Source: DATJHM01 sp963777355 (GTDB lineage: Bacteria; Chloroflexota; Ktedonobacteria; Ktedonobacterales; Ktedonobacteraceae). Taken from it: a stretch of DNA of 64,000 bases. Of this stretch, positions 27,592 to 36,843 are shown in pieces. The first letter of the stretch is position 1, and each line of letters starts with the position of its first letter. The translations under genes and the position numbers were made by a program. The stretch lies in NCBI GenBank assembly GCA_963777355.1, contig CAVZQK010000063.1, positions 3,053 to 67,052 of the forward strand. The letters are read 5' to 3'. The notes under the pieces were generated by a model. It ran no database searches. It saw nothing but the letters and a program-made list of their open reading frames with translations, and was not told where the DNA came from.

Positions 27592-28308
27592 ATGCAAGAA
27601 AAACGCGTGGTCAAGCAAACAGAGTCCGACCAGACGCCGAAGGCTGTGACACGCCAGAGGCCTCCAACCAGGAGGCAAGAATCCTCCCATGCCATTGACC
27701 CTGGTCATCTGCCCTTCTCCACTCAACTTTTAGGTCTTCGTCCGCCGCCAGATTTACGCTTGTCGACCTTATCACAAGAACAACGTATGCCGACAATACA
27801 ACTACGTCAGGGAGAGAAAACGACTCCTGTGCAGCGAAAAGAGGCTGTACTTCCGCAACCCTGGGGAAATCAAATCCCTCCTGAGTTACGTCTCTCTCCT
27901 CCAGTACAGAGTCAGCAAGAGGGAGACGTGGCACAAGGGCAGGTTGAGCCACTCCAACGTAAGAATATCACCGGTTTGCCTGATACTCTGAAGGCTGGCG
28001 TAGAAGGGCTCTCAGGCATGGCTATGGACGATGTGCAGGTGCATTATAACTCCTCCAAACCTGCTCAGGTGCAAGCATTGGCGTTTACCCAGGGTACTGA
28101 TATTTATGTGGGCCCCAGTCAAGAACGTCACCTCCCTCATGAAGCCTGGCATGCCGTGCAACAGAAACAAGGACGCGTGAAGCCGACGTTGCAAGCAAAG
28201 AATGCGTCAATTAATGATGATAAGGGGTTGGAGAAAGAAGCGGATGTGATGGGGGCAAGGGCGTATGTTGCATCGTCTCAGGCTGCGCGACCAGTATCCG
28301 AGCCATGA
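27592..28308 (+). CDS. DUF4157 (eCIS core domain) protein, N-terminal part of a toxin-like polypeptide
   Basis: About 238 residues. The first 125 are disordered, Pro/Gln/Arg-rich with recurring VQRK / LQRK motifs. The DUF4157 domain follows: LKAGVEGLSGMAMDDVQVHY, GTDIYVGPSQ, then the putative metalloprotease motif LPHEAWHAVQQ and GLEKEADVMGARA. DUF4157 marks cargo of extracellular contractile injection systems and other polymorphic toxins. AAGGAG lies well spaced from 27592. The ORF ends at TGA 28306-28308, but the same frame stays open to 28536 and reads another IIQR motif, so the stop may be a mutation or error. Confidence 0.82.
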   Translation: MQEKRVVKQTESDQTPKAVTRQRPPTRRQESSHAIDPGHLPFSTQLLGLRPPPDLRLSTLSQEQRMPTIQLRQGEKTTPVQRKEAVLPQPWGNQIPPELRLSPPVQSQQEGDVAQGQVEPLQRKNITGLPDTLKAGVEGLSGMAMDDVQVHYNSSKPAQVQALAFTQGTDIYVGPSQERHLPHEAWHAVQQKQGRVKPTLQAKNASINDDKGLEKEADVMGARAYVASSQAARPVSEP

Positions 28309-28536
28309 GCCCTCCCGAGAGATAGAGGGATCATCCAGCGATTGGTGTGGGGTCTGGATAAGAGTGACTTTGGCCGGTACCCACTTGGTCGATCCAAGCT
28401 CACAGAGGAACAGATCGAACAACTTACGTCAATAGCGGCTACAGTTGATAAGTTTGTCAATCAGGCACAGGCTGAGTTGGTCGGAGGAAAGATAAATGAG
28501 ATGATTGGTCAGATTCAGACTTTGAAGGCCTGGTGA
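28309..28536 (+). pseudogene. Linker segment between the DUF4157 domain and the C-terminal domain
   Basis: In the same frame as the DUF4157 piece, directly after its TGA: RGIIQRLVWGLDKSDFGRYP then a helical stretch LTEEQIEQLTSIAATVDKFV. There is no ribosome site, so it is unlikely to be a gene of its own. It ends in TGA overlapping the next frame by four bases. Confidence 0.55.
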
Positions 28537-29588
28537 GCTATGCTTTCACGGATGCGGACGACCCTCGGCGCAAGTTAGGCTATGTCATTGAGGAACGTAC
28601 CTATGCTCTCATGCGCAATGCTAGCATCGCGTTCTTCGAGCAGAACTCACTTAATTTTGCATCAGGCATCACTCGCCCGGATATTGTCATTCGTTCGTTT
28701 GGGCAGCCCTTATTGGAAGCATTTATGGATATTACCGCCTCCGATAGCAGGAACCACGTACTGGGAAAAGCTGGTGGTGGCTGGTTCAAGAATGAAAATG
28801 TAGTGTGGGTCAACGAAATATTGTACAAATCCTTCACTGTAGAGAAGGCAAGGCTTGTCGTCACCGCTGCTAAGGCAGCCAAAGGTGGGATGAGTCAGGA
28901 CGAGATTAATACGCTAATAGAAAAGAACAAAGCTGAGATTTTAGCCTCGCAGGAAGCGGCACTCAAAGAAGTCGAAGCCTTAGAAGTTTCGCTTGCTGAA
29001 CAGCAAGCGAAGTACGAGGAAGATCCAGAAAACAATCTCGATCCTATCACCGCTTATGCCATCGAACAAGGATTCATGACAAAGGATAATAAGAACTCCA
29101 ATGCAATTTACAGGGCGAAGGTTGATTTGTATCATCGTGGCGTGGGTGAAGACTTTTTGGCAGATTTTCGTCCTCGCAAAAAGGTGATTTCTGAAACCCA
29201 GAAAGAAGTGAAGGCAAAAGAAAAAGCAAAAAGAGAGCATGAGAGGAAACAAAAGAGAGCAGAGGAAAATAGCCGAAATTATCGTATATCACTGAGGAGG
29301 ACTTCCTATAAACAAAAGTATACAAAAGGTCTGACTGCTCTCAGCGATTTAGTCTCGGCAGGACAAAAAGGAAAGATTCCTGCTAAAGCAAAGGATATTG
29401 TGAAAAATTATCTGCTCTTTGAGGCAGCAAATCAAGATTATCAGACAAAGATTGTAGATATAGCCACGCAAGCAGAAATAAAGTTATTCATCCAGGGGAT
29501 AACTAAAGACGCTAAGCAGATCGAGGAAGCAAAAAAAGATGCGGAAGCGACATTCGATGTAGATATGGCAAGTCTCCCAGAAGAGTAG
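28533..29588 (+). CDS. C-terminal candidate effector domain with coiled coil (unknown)
   Basis: 351 residues from a GTG; the frame is open further upstream (DFEGLVSYAF), so it is probably the tail of the DUF4157 polypeptide after a frameshift near 28515. Residues about 45-90 (SGITRPDIVIRSFGQPLLEA, MDITASDSRNHVLGKAGGGW) recall restriction-endonuclease-like folds with R-P-D and a following acidic strand, but no E-x-K is seen, so nuclease activity is only a guess. Residues about 120-160 and 230-260 are charged coiled coils rich in Lys and Glu. It ends at a strong terminator. No immunity gene is apparent. Confidence 0.6.
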   Translation: MSYAFTDADDPRRKLGYVIEERTYALMRNASIAFFEQNSLNFASGITRPDIVIRSFGQPLLEAFMDITASDSRNHVLGKAGGGWFKNENVVWVNEILYKSFTVEKARLVVTAAKAAKGGMSQDEINTLIEKNKAEILASQEAALKEVEALEVSLAEQQAKYEEDPENNLDPITAYAIEQGFMTKDNKNSNAIYRAKVDLYHRGVGEDFLADFRPRKKVISETQKEVKAKEKAKREHERKQKRAEENSRNYRISLRRTSYKQKYTKGLTALSDLVSAGQKGKIPAKAKDIVKNYLLFEAANQDYQTKIVDIATQAEIKLFIQGITKDAKQIEEAKKDAEATFDVDMASLPEE

Positions 29589-29618
29589 ATAGCTGTCCTC
29601 ATGGGAGCATTCAGTGAA

Positions 29619-29660
29619 AAATCGGTTCTAACACAAAGCCAGAACCGATTTTTCTTTTGG
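29619..29660 (+). terminator. Intrinsic terminator after the DUF4157 locus
   Basis: Thirteen-base perfect arms AAAAATCGGTTCT and AGAACCGATTTTT with an 11-base loop, the second arm running into CTTTT. A clear rho-independent terminator, 31 bases after the stop. Confidence 0.9.
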
Positions 29661-29935
29661 TAGGCAAATCTGCCTGCAAAAATAATAAGATAGAAAATTA
29701 TAAATTTTATGTACATAGTATCCATGTTTTTATGGCATAAAATTGGGAATAGAGGTGTTCTAAAAAGTAGCATATCCTTTCCCCAAGACAATTTTTACCC
29801 ACCTCTATGGGGAGGGTCAATTTTGTTTTGTTGAATTGATATCAGGAATGTTGAGCAGAATCTTCTCTCTCCAAGTTGAAGATCTAAGCTCAAAAAGACT
29901 GCGACCCCCTTTCAATGTCAGGAGACAACACATGT

Positions 29936-31540
29936 ATGAAGAACGATTTAAAAGTATGTATGGGAAGTTTGAAACAGCTTCATCTAGTAGTGCGAAGAAA
30001 ACTTTTTCTCCAGATTCAGGGTTACACTCTGAGCTCTTCCCCCCGTATTCCCGCTGTTCGGCCTGTCCAAAATAAGAAGCCTGCCGCCACTACTGCTGTC
30101 CTTGCCCGGCCTCTCCCTCAAGCCGTCAATAAGTGGGCCATTCTCTCTATCGCCGCCGCCAGCGGCTTTATTACTGCCCTTGATGGCTCTATTGTGAATA
30201 TCGGCCTGCCCGCTATCTCTCGAACCTTTCATGTCGGCGTGAGCGGCGAGATAGAGTGGATTATCATTGGCTACCTTGTCATTATCGCTGCCGTCCTTTT
30301 GACCTTTGGTCGTATCGCCGATATGATCGGGCGCAAACCCGTTCTTATGCTTGGCCTGACGATCTTTGTGATCGGCTCTGCCCTCGGTGGTATGGCTCCT
30401 ACTCTCCCTCTGCTGATCCTTGCCCGTCTTTTCCAGGGTCTGGGTGGAGCTCTGATCTTTTCTGTCAATATCGCCATGATTACCAGCACTTTTCCAACTA
30501 ACGAGCGTGGCCTCGCCCTCGGTTTGAATGCTGTCGTAGTCTCGCTGGGCGTTAGCGCGGGGCCAACTATTGGGGGAATTATCACTCAATATTTGACCTG
30601 GCGTTGGATTTTTTATGTGAATGTTCCTGTCTGTCTGCTTGTTTTGCTTGCGGCTTTCTACTTCTATAAAGAGGATCATTCTCAGCACGCTCAGGCCGGA
30701 CGTTTTGATCCTGTAGGGGCTATCCTGCTCGCTCTTGGTCTGGCCTCGCTTACTCTGGGACTCTCCTTTGGCCAGGAGTGGGGCTGGCTCTCGTTCAATA
30801 CTCTGGGTGCCCTGGGTCTTGGTATCATTGTTCTGGCTATCACGGTCTACGTGGAAAATCACGTTGAGCATCCCATCCTGCATCTGAGCCTGTTGCGCAA
30901 ACGCGTTTTTGCCTTTGCAAATATCAGCTTTATGCTCTGTATGATGGCGCTTTTCGCACCGGGCTTTCTGATGCCTTTCTACTTTGAGCAGTTGCGCGGC
31001 TTCTCTACTGTCCAGACTGGCCTCTTGCTGACTCCCCTACCTCTGACGTTTGCCCTTATTGCTCCCTTTAGTGGCGCTCTGGCAGACCGTTCTGGCTCCC
31101 GCTGGCTCTCTCCTGTAGGATTAGCCATCGCCTGCTTTGGCCTGTTTCTCTTGAGTCAGGTGAATCTACAAAGTTCTATGCTGGATATCATCTGGCGTCT
31201 GGTCGTCATTGGCATCGGTCAGGGCATTTTCCAGTCTCCAAATACGCGTACTATCATGGGTGCTGCCCCACGCGAAGAGCAGGGCGAGGCATCTGGTATG
31301 CTTGCTACCGGACGCGTTATCGGCCAGAGTCTGAGTGTCGCTCTGGTGGGTACGGTTTTCGCCGGTTTCGGTGGAGCTCTGGCTGGCAATACTCTGGTCA
31401 CCCAGAGCCACAACCTCTCCCCTGCAAGTGTGAGTAACTTGCAAACGATGTTCGTCAATAGCTTTCACGCTGGCCTGATCGTCTGTGCTGCCTTCGCGGC
31501 CATAGGCATCTTTACTGCACTCGCTCGTGGCAAACAATAG
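29936..31540 (+). CDS. DHA2 family MFS drug exporter (EmrB/QacA type)
   Basis: About 534 residues with 14 hydrophobic helices. Typical motifs are visible: TALDGSIVNIGLPAI in TM1, the loop motif FGRIADMIGRKPVLM between TM2 and TM3, and motif C GLNAVVVSLGVSAGPTIGG in TM5. Such proteins export drugs or lipophilic cations by proton antiport. The first 65 residues are atypical and may be partly untranslated; AGGAG lies 12 bases before 29936, while an ATG at 29915 overlaps it. No regulator adjoins, and the long upstream spacer (29661-29935) shows no gene. Confidence 0.88.
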   Translation: MKNDLKVCMGSLKQLHLVVRRKLFLQIQGYTLSSSPRIPAVRPVQNKKPAATTAVLARPLPQAVNKWAILSIAAASGFITALDGSIVNIGLPAISRTFHVGVSGEIEWIIIGYLVIIAAVLLTFGRIADMIGRKPVLMLGLTIFVIGSALGGMAPTLPLLILARLFQGLGGALIFSVNIAMITSTFPTNERGLALGLNAVVVSLGVSAGPTIGGIITQYLTWRWIFYVNVPVCLLVLLAAFYFYKEDHSQHAQAGRFDPVGAILLALGLASLTLGLSFGQEWGWLSFNTLGALGLGIIVLAITVYVENHVEHPILHLSLLRKRVFAFANISFMLCMMALFAPGFLMPFYFEQLRGFSTVQTGLLLTPLPLTFALIAPFSGALADRSGSRWLSPVGLAIACFGLFLLSQVNLQSSMLDIIWRLVVIGIGQGIFQSPNTRTIMGAAPREEQGEASGMLATGRVIGQSLSVALVGTVFAGFGGALAGNTLVTQSHNLSPASVSNLQTMFVNSFHAGLIVCAAFAAIGIFTALARGKQ

Positions 31541-31728
31541 CTAAGCCTTGTCTCCGTTTGTGAGACCTGGCCACTCTCCACAACCAGATTGTTCTTTGCA
31601 TCGTAAGAAACGTAGATGCGTTTTTACCGCAAAGAAAAGAAATGCAACGCCGCAACTGGTGGAGATGTTAGCAAGGGCTACCACTCTCTATCGCTTGCTA
31701 CTTTTGGCTCTTATATATATGAGAGAGA

Positions 31729-34143
31729 ATGGATAGGCCGTCGATGATTGAACATCCCGCTTTCTCTGTTGAGGATTGGAAGATTCACGAGACTGAACTT
31801 CACCTCGATAAGCTCGCCCAGACCGAATCTATTTTTGCTCTCTCTAATGGTCACATTGGCTTTCGTGGCAATCTCGACGAGGGAGAGCCCTATGGTATTC
31901 CCGGCACTTATTTAAATTCTGTCTACGAACACCGTCCCCTCCCGTATGCCGAGAGTGCGTATGGCAACCCTGAGTCGGGCCAGACGGTGATTGATGTTAC
32001 GAATGGCAAGCTGATCCGCCTCCTTGTCGACGATGAACCCTTCGATATTCGCTACGGTACCCTCGAAGGTCATGAGCGCGAACTCGATCTGCGCGATGGC
32101 GTTCTGCGCCGTAATGTCATCTGGACCTCGCCCACGGGCCGTAAGGTGAGAGTCTCTTCGGTGCGCCTGGTCTCTTTTACTCAGCGCGCTATCGCCGCGA
32201 TTAGCTATGAGGTGGAGGCTATAGATACCGAGATGCGCATCGTGCTCCAATCAGAGCTGGTCGCAAATGAAGCTCCGCCGGATGCCAGTAAAGATCCTCG
32301 CGCTGCTACCTTTCTTTCGTCTCCCCTTGAGAGTGAGGAGCATCAAGCTGAAGGCACCGTTGGCATTCTGGTGCATCATACCCGCACTAGCGGTCTGCGT
32401 GTTGGCGCTGCAATGGAGCATCTGGTGGAGGGACCCTCTGAAATGGTCGTTGAATGCGCGAGTTACCCTGATCTCGCTCGTATCTCTATCACCGCTCGCT
32501 TGCAGCCTGGAGAGCGCGTCCATCTCGTCAAATTTATTGCCTATGGCTGGTCGAGCCAGCGCTCCCGCTCTGCCATCCATGACCAGATCGTTGCCGCCCT
32601 CTCTGCCGTTCGCCTGACTGGTTGGGATGCTCTGCTCAAAGAGCAGCGTACTTATCTGGATGAGTTCTGGGCCAATGCCAATATTGAGGTTGAGGGTGAT
32701 CCTGAAATTCAGCAGGCTCTGCGTTTTGCCCTTTTCCATGTGCTCCAGGCAGGTGCTCGTGGAGAGCGCCGTCCCATCCCGGCGAAAGGTCTGACCGGCC
32801 CCGGCTATGACGGCCATGTCTTCTGGGATACAGAAACCTTTGTCCTTCCTATCCTTATGCTCACTCTTCCGCACGCCGCCGCCGATGCCCTGCGCTGGCG
32901 TCACTCTACCCTTGCTATGGCCAAAGACCGCGCTCACCAGCTCGGCCTGCGCGGCGCTGCCTTCCCCTGGCGTACTATTCACGGCGAGGAATGTTCCGGT
33001 TACTGGCCTGCTGGCACCGCCGCTTTTCATATCAATGCGGATATTGCCTATGCCGTTACCCATTACGTCGGAAGTAGCGGTGATACTAGGTTTGAGGAAG
33101 AATGCGGTGTAGAATTGCTTGTCGAGACCGCCCGGCTCTGGCAGTCCCTCGGCTATCTGGACGCCAATGATCGTTTTCGCATCGATGGTGTGACGGGACC
33201 CGACGAGTATAGTGCTATCGCTGACAACAACGTCTACACTAATCTGATGGCTCAGCATAATTTTCGCTTCGCAGCTGATGCTGCGGAAAAATACCCCGCT
33301 ATTGCTCAACGACTTGGCGTTGACAAAGGTGAGGTGGTGGCCTGGCGTAACGCCGCCGAAAAAATTCTGATCCCCTATGACAAACATCTCGGCGTTACCC
33401 CTCAGGACGAGAATTTTACCCGCCATGAGGTATGGGACTTCGCTGATACCACGCCGGACCAGTATCCTCTCCTCTTGAACTTCCCATACTTCGATCTCTA
33501 CCGCAAACAGGTTACCAAGCAAGCCGATCTCGTTCTTGCTATGCAGCTCTTTAGCGATGCCTTCACTCTGGAACAAAAAATCCGTAACTTTGCCTACTAT
33601 GAAGCGATTACCGTCCGCGACTCCTCGCTTTCGGCTAATGTCCAGGCCGTTCTTGCCGCCGAGGTGGGCCAGCTCGATCTCGCCTATGACTATCTCGGTG
33701 AGGCCGCGCTTATGGACCTGGATGATCTGGAGCACAATTCGCGCGATGGCCTGCATATTGCCTCGCTGGCTGGTGCCTGGACTGCGCTCGTCTCCGGCTT
33801 CGGTGGCCTGCGTTTCCATGCTCACTCGCTCTATTTTTCACCGCGTGTGCCAGATCATCTGAAACGGCTTGCCTTCCATCTTATCTTTAATGATCGCCGT
33901 CTGCGCGTTGAGGCAACACCAAAGCAAGCTACATATACCTTGCTCGACGGTCAATCTCTAAAGATCTGGCATCATGGCGATGAGCTTACTCTGCACGCAA
34001 ACAAACCTGTTACCCGTCTCATCAAACCCATCAAACCAGGCCCACGTCCTACCCAGCCCAAAGGTCGCCAACCTATTGCCCGCAATAAACGCGACTCATC
34101 ATCCGAGAGGGCAAAATCCTTTCATACTACCAACAAGAAGTAA
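31729..34143 (+). CDS. Glycoside hydrolase family 65 disaccharide phosphorylase (maltose/trehalose/kojibiose type)
   Basis: 804 residues, normal family size. The N-terminal beta-sandwich (ESIFALSNGHIGFRGNLDEG) is followed by the (alpha/alpha)6 barrel with HVFWDTETFVLPIL, YPWRT-like FPWRTIHGEECSGYWP and the catalytic acid in VTGPDEYSAIADNNVYTN. GH65 enzymes split alpha-linked glucose disaccharides with phosphate giving beta-glucose-1-phosphate. A Pro/Lys-rich tail after about residue 765 is unusual. No beta-phosphoglucomutase gene, the common partner, is seen nearby. Start at 31729 follows GAGAGAG; 31744 is an alternative. Confidence 0.9.
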   Translation: MDRPSMIEHPAFSVEDWKIHETELHLDKLAQTESIFALSNGHIGFRGNLDEGEPYGIPGTYLNSVYEHRPLPYAESAYGNPESGQTVIDVTNGKLIRLLVDDEPFDIRYGTLEGHERELDLRDGVLRRNVIWTSPTGRKVRVSSVRLVSFTQRAIAAISYEVEAIDTEMRIVLQSELVANEAPPDASKDPRAATFLSSPLESEEHQAEGTVGILVHHTRTSGLRVGAAMEHLVEGPSEMVVECASYPDLARISITARLQPGERVHLVKFIAYGWSSQRSRSAIHDQIVAALSAVRLTGWDALLKEQRTYLDEFWANANIEVEGDPEIQQALRFALFHVLQAGARGERRPIPAKGLTGPGYDGHVFWDTETFVLPILMLTLPHAAADALRWRHSTLAMAKDRAHQLGLRGAAFPWRTIHGEECSGYWPAGTAAFHINADIAYAVTHYVGSSGDTRFEEECGVELLVETARLWQSLGYLDANDRFRIDGVTGPDEYSAIADNNVYTNLMAQHNFRFAADAAEKYPAIAQRLGVDKGEVVAWRNAAEKILIPYDKHLGVTPQDENFTRHEVWDFADTTPDQYPLLLNFPYFDLYRKQVTKQADLVLAMQLFSDAFTLEQKIRNFAYYEAITVRDSSLSANVQAVLAAEVGQLDLAYDYLGEAALMDLDDLEHNSRDGLHIASLAGAWTALVSGFGGLRFHAHSLYFSPRVPDHLKRLAFHLIFNDRRLRVEATPKQATYTLLDGQSLKIWHHGDELTLHANKPVTRLIKPIKPGPRPTQPKGRQPIARNKRDSSSERAKSFHTTNKK

Positions 34144-34212
34144 TAGTACTCTGGTCCTACAGTTGTAGTTGCACAACCTATGCGCGTCTGCGAGGCAGTT
34201 GTCTCCAGCCCC

Positions 34213-34241
34213 TTGACTCTTTCTTCTCTTCATGGTACACT
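34213..34241 (+). promoter_or_regulatory. Promoter of the second TetR gene
   Basis: TTGACT (34213-34218) and TACACT (34236-34241) separated by 17 bases. The expected start near 34248 gives a leader of about 53 bases. Confidence 0.65.
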
Positions 34242-34300
34242 TCCTTCAATGGAAACGATACCGGACCGTAACCATACAAAGAAGAAAAGGAACAAGTAGA

Positions 34301-34954
34301 GTGACGACTAAAGAGGAGTTGGGAGCGTCTAAAGGGGGGCGTCCGCGCAGTGTGCAATCACAACAGGCGATTCTCGATGCCACACTTACCTTACTGGCAA
34401 CAGAAGGATTTGAAGCGATGAGTATCGAAGCAATTGCTGCCAGGGCTGGCGTCGGCAAAAAGACCATCTACCGCTGGTGGAGTTCAAAAGAAGCGCTGGT
34501 TATCGATGCCATCAAAAATGTGCAGCAGATGAAAAATCCAGTGATTGATACAGGCTCGTTGCGCGATGATCTCATTGCCCTCTTCAGAAATACATTTCAG
34601 ACCTGGAGTAGCCCTGATGCAAGGCACTTGTTACTTGAGTTGATCGGGCTGATGACAACGCATCCTGAAGTTTTCCAGGCATACTATGACCAGGTATTCG
34701 CGTCTCGTCTTCAGCAGGCTCTTCAGGTCATTCAGCGGGCGCAAGCACAAGGAGAAGTTCGACGGGATCTTGACGCAACTGAGATTCTGAGTCTTCTCGC
34801 AGGCCCCATCTGGTCCCACCTGCTTTTCAACGCGAATAAGACACTTTCTGCACCTGCCCAACCCGAGCGGCTCATCGATGCTATCCTCCAGGGGATTGCA
34901 GGACAGAAGAAACGTGAAGAAGGCGGTGTGGATGCTCCTCTGCGAAACACGTAA
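34301..34954 (+). CDS. TetR/AcrR family transcriptional regulator
   Basis: About 217 residues from a GTG preceded by AAAAGGAAC. The DNA-binding domain is standard: ILDATLTLLATEGFEAMSIE and IAARAGVGKKTIYRWWSSKE. The ligand domain has the C-terminal TetR_C-like helices (HLLLELIGLMTTHPEVFQAY, QAQGEVRRDLDATEILSLLA). It lies 70 bases before an FAD monooxygenase gene in the same direction, so it probably controls that enzyme, possibly sensing its aromatic or antibiotic substrate. Confidence 0.9.
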   Translation: MTTKEELGASKGGRPRSVQSQQAILDATLTLLATEGFEAMSIEAIAARAGVGKKTIYRWWSSKEALVIDAIKNVQQMKNPVIDTGSLRDDLIALFRNTFQTWSSPDARHLLLELIGLMTTHPEVFQAYYDQVFASRLQQALQVIQRAQAQGEVRRDLDATEILSLLAGPIWSHLLFNANKTLSAPAQPERLIDAILQGIAGQKKREEGGVDAPLRNT

Positions 34955-35024
34955 GGACAATGAGCAGAGACATCGACGTATGATGAAGGTGAGAAACAGA
35001 ACAGATAGCGGAAAGGAACATCCT

Positions 35025-36656
35025 ATGACTCAGGAACGTGTCCCTGTTTTGATTGTAGGCGCTGGAGGAGCGGGCTTATCCCTCTCACTTCTGCTCCTCC
35101 AACAGGGGATTTACCCATTATTGATCGAGCGGCGGAACGAGATCTCGATCTATCCGCGCGCGCGTAACCTCAATTTTCGCACCCTGGAAGTGTTACGCGG
35201 TCTGGGATTGGCAGCAGAGGTTCGCGAGGCTGGCACAAGAATCTCGCAGGTAGTCTTCAAAGAGACCCTTGCCTCCAAGCCTGAGCAGATACTCGATCCA
35301 ACCACGCTCATGCATCATGAGGAGGCCCTCAGCCCAGACCCATTTGGGTGGCATTGTCCACAAAGTCGGCTTGAACCACTCCTGCGGGCCGAGGCTCAGC
35401 GACGTGGCGGCGATGTGCGTTACAGCACAGAACTCATCTCTTTTACACAAGATGACGGTGGTGTGACTGCAACTCTTGAGGAACGCACAACCGGAAGACA
35501 GTATGTCATCCAATCGGACTATCTCGTTGCTGCTGATGGTGCTCATAGTCACATTCGTGAGGCACTTGGTATCCCAACGCAAGGGATTGGAGTGCTTCCT
35601 GAGCACTTTATCTTCGTCTACTTTCGCGCTCCCTGGCAAGAACTGATTGCAGGCCGCGAAGCTGACGGGTTTATGATCAAGAACGCGGATGTCCAGGGCA
35701 TTTTCCTGGTCGCTAAAGATGATCTCGGCATGTTTCTGATTACCTATCGGCCTGCACTTGGAGAATCCTTCCAGGACTTTACCGCCGAACATTGTAAGGA
35801 TCTGGTCCAGAAGGCGATTGGGAAACCGGAGATGGAGGTCTCGATAGTGGACGTTGCCTACTGGCAGCCTGCTGAGAGCGTCGCTTCGCAATTCCTGCAA
35901 GGGCGCGTCTTCCTGGTTGGCGATGCTGCCCATACCATGCCTGCTTACAAGGGACTTGGCGTCAATACCGCTATTCAGAGTGCGCAGAATCTGGGCTGGA
36001 AACTGGCAACGGTCATCCGTGGCCAGGCGGCTCCCCAACTGTTGAGAACTTATCAGCAGGAGCGGCATCCCGTTGGCTGGTTTGCAGCCAGGCAGTCACT
36101 CACTGGCCCAGGCGCGGCCTGGCTGCCGGAGGGAACAAAGAGTGAACACCTGCCTTTAGAGAAGGACCTCCCGCTCTTTTATCCCATTGTTGGCTACCGC
36201 TATCGCTCCCAGGCGATTCTCTCAGAAGATGCCGTCGTATCGTCGCAGGATGAGATCGTGCTCCTGGACCGCGAGGAGCTCATCGGGCTTCCTGGCACAC
36301 GTGTCCCGCATCTGTGGTTGGAACAGCAGGGACAACGCATCTCCACGCTGGACTTGCTTGATGGCCGCTTCGTCTTGCTCGTCGGCTCCAATGGCACCGT
36401 CTGGTGCGAAGCGGCGGCGGCAGTCAAAGTGTCCCTGGGAATCGAGTTGATGGCCTATCGCATCGGGCCAGACGCCGACTTGCTCGATCTGGAGAATGGT
36501 TGGACAGCGAAGATGGGCGTCTCACCTGAGGGAGCAGTGCTGGTCCGACCTGATGGCTTTGTGGCATGGCGCAGCAGGACCCTCACGGCCAGTGCTGAGT
36601 CTGTGCTTGAGCAGGTACTTTCGCATATTCTGGGCCGATCTACCGCTCCGTCCTAA
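35025..36656 (+). CDS. FAD-dependent aromatic monooxygenase (class A hydroxylase, TfdB/rifampicin monooxygenase-like)
   Basis: 543 residues. FAD motifs: VLIVGAGGAGLSLSLLLLQQ at the N-terminus, the DG motif YLVAADGAHSHIREALGI near residue 170, and the GD motif VFLVGDAAHTMPAYKGLGVN near residue 300. The C-terminal about 150 residues form the thioredoxin-like domain of phenol hydroxylase relatives (DGRFVLLVGSNG, VLVRPDGFVAWRS). It should hydroxylate an aromatic compound with NAD(P)H and oxygen; drug inactivation is possible. GGAAAGGAAC precedes the ATG. It is co-directional with the TetR gene. Confidence 0.9.
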   Translation: MTQERVPVLIVGAGGAGLSLSLLLLQQGIYPLLIERRNEISIYPRARNLNFRTLEVLRGLGLAAEVREAGTRISQVVFKETLASKPEQILDPTTLMHHEEALSPDPFGWHCPQSRLEPLLRAEAQRRGGDVRYSTELISFTQDDGGVTATLEERTTGRQYVIQSDYLVAADGAHSHIREALGIPTQGIGVLPEHFIFVYFRAPWQELIAGREADGFMIKNADVQGIFLVAKDDLGMFLITYRPALGESFQDFTAEHCKDLVQKAIGKPEMEVSIVDVAYWQPAESVASQFLQGRVFLVGDAAHTMPAYKGLGVNTAIQSAQNLGWKLATVIRGQAAPQLLRTYQQERHPVGWFAARQSLTGPGAAWLPEGTKSEHLPLEKDLPLFYPIVGYRYRSQAILSEDAVVSSQDEIVLLDREELIGLPGTRVPHLWLEQQGQRISTLDLLDGRFVLLVGSNGTVWCEAAAAVKVSLGIELMAYRIGPDADLLDLENGWTAKMGVSPEGAVLVRPDGFVAWRSRTLTASAESVLEQVLSHILGRSTAPS

Positions 36657-36699
36657 AGTCAGGTGCAGGGGCAGGCGAGGAAATGTAGCCGTGTCTTTC

Positions 36700-36842
36700 C
36701 CGTTTTTTTGCTCTCGTACTCGAAAGAGCAGGGAAGGACCGGCTTGTCCCATAGGTCTTCGTAGCCTCGCCGAGCGATTCTCTTGCCCCAGGCGATTTGG
36801 TTGGAGGAGATGGCTTGTCCCCGTCCGCCTCGCCAAGCCATG
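36700..36842. repeat. Repeat-like spacer between convergent genes
   Basis: Contains GACCGGCTTGTCCCATAGG, CCTCGCCGAGCGATTCTC and GATGGCTTGTCCCCGTCCGC, blocks resembling those at 9540-9580 and more loosely the 75-bp repeat at 18670. No gene. It separates the monooxygenase from a convergent methyltransferase. Confidence 0.45.
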
Positions 36843-36843
36843 C

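Noticed and set aside
28306..28308. UGA recoding (selenocysteine) inside the DUF4157 polypeptide
   Set aside because: No SECIS-like hairpin directly after the codon and no redox context; a mutation, error or true stop is simpler.
29984..30883. 299-residue open frame antisense to the MFS exporter
   Set aside because: Highly charged, low-complexity shadow of a membrane protein gene.
32251..33825. 524-residue open frame antisense to the GH65 gene
   Set aside because: The GH65 catalytic motifs on the plus strand are unambiguous; the antisense frame has no recognisable domain.
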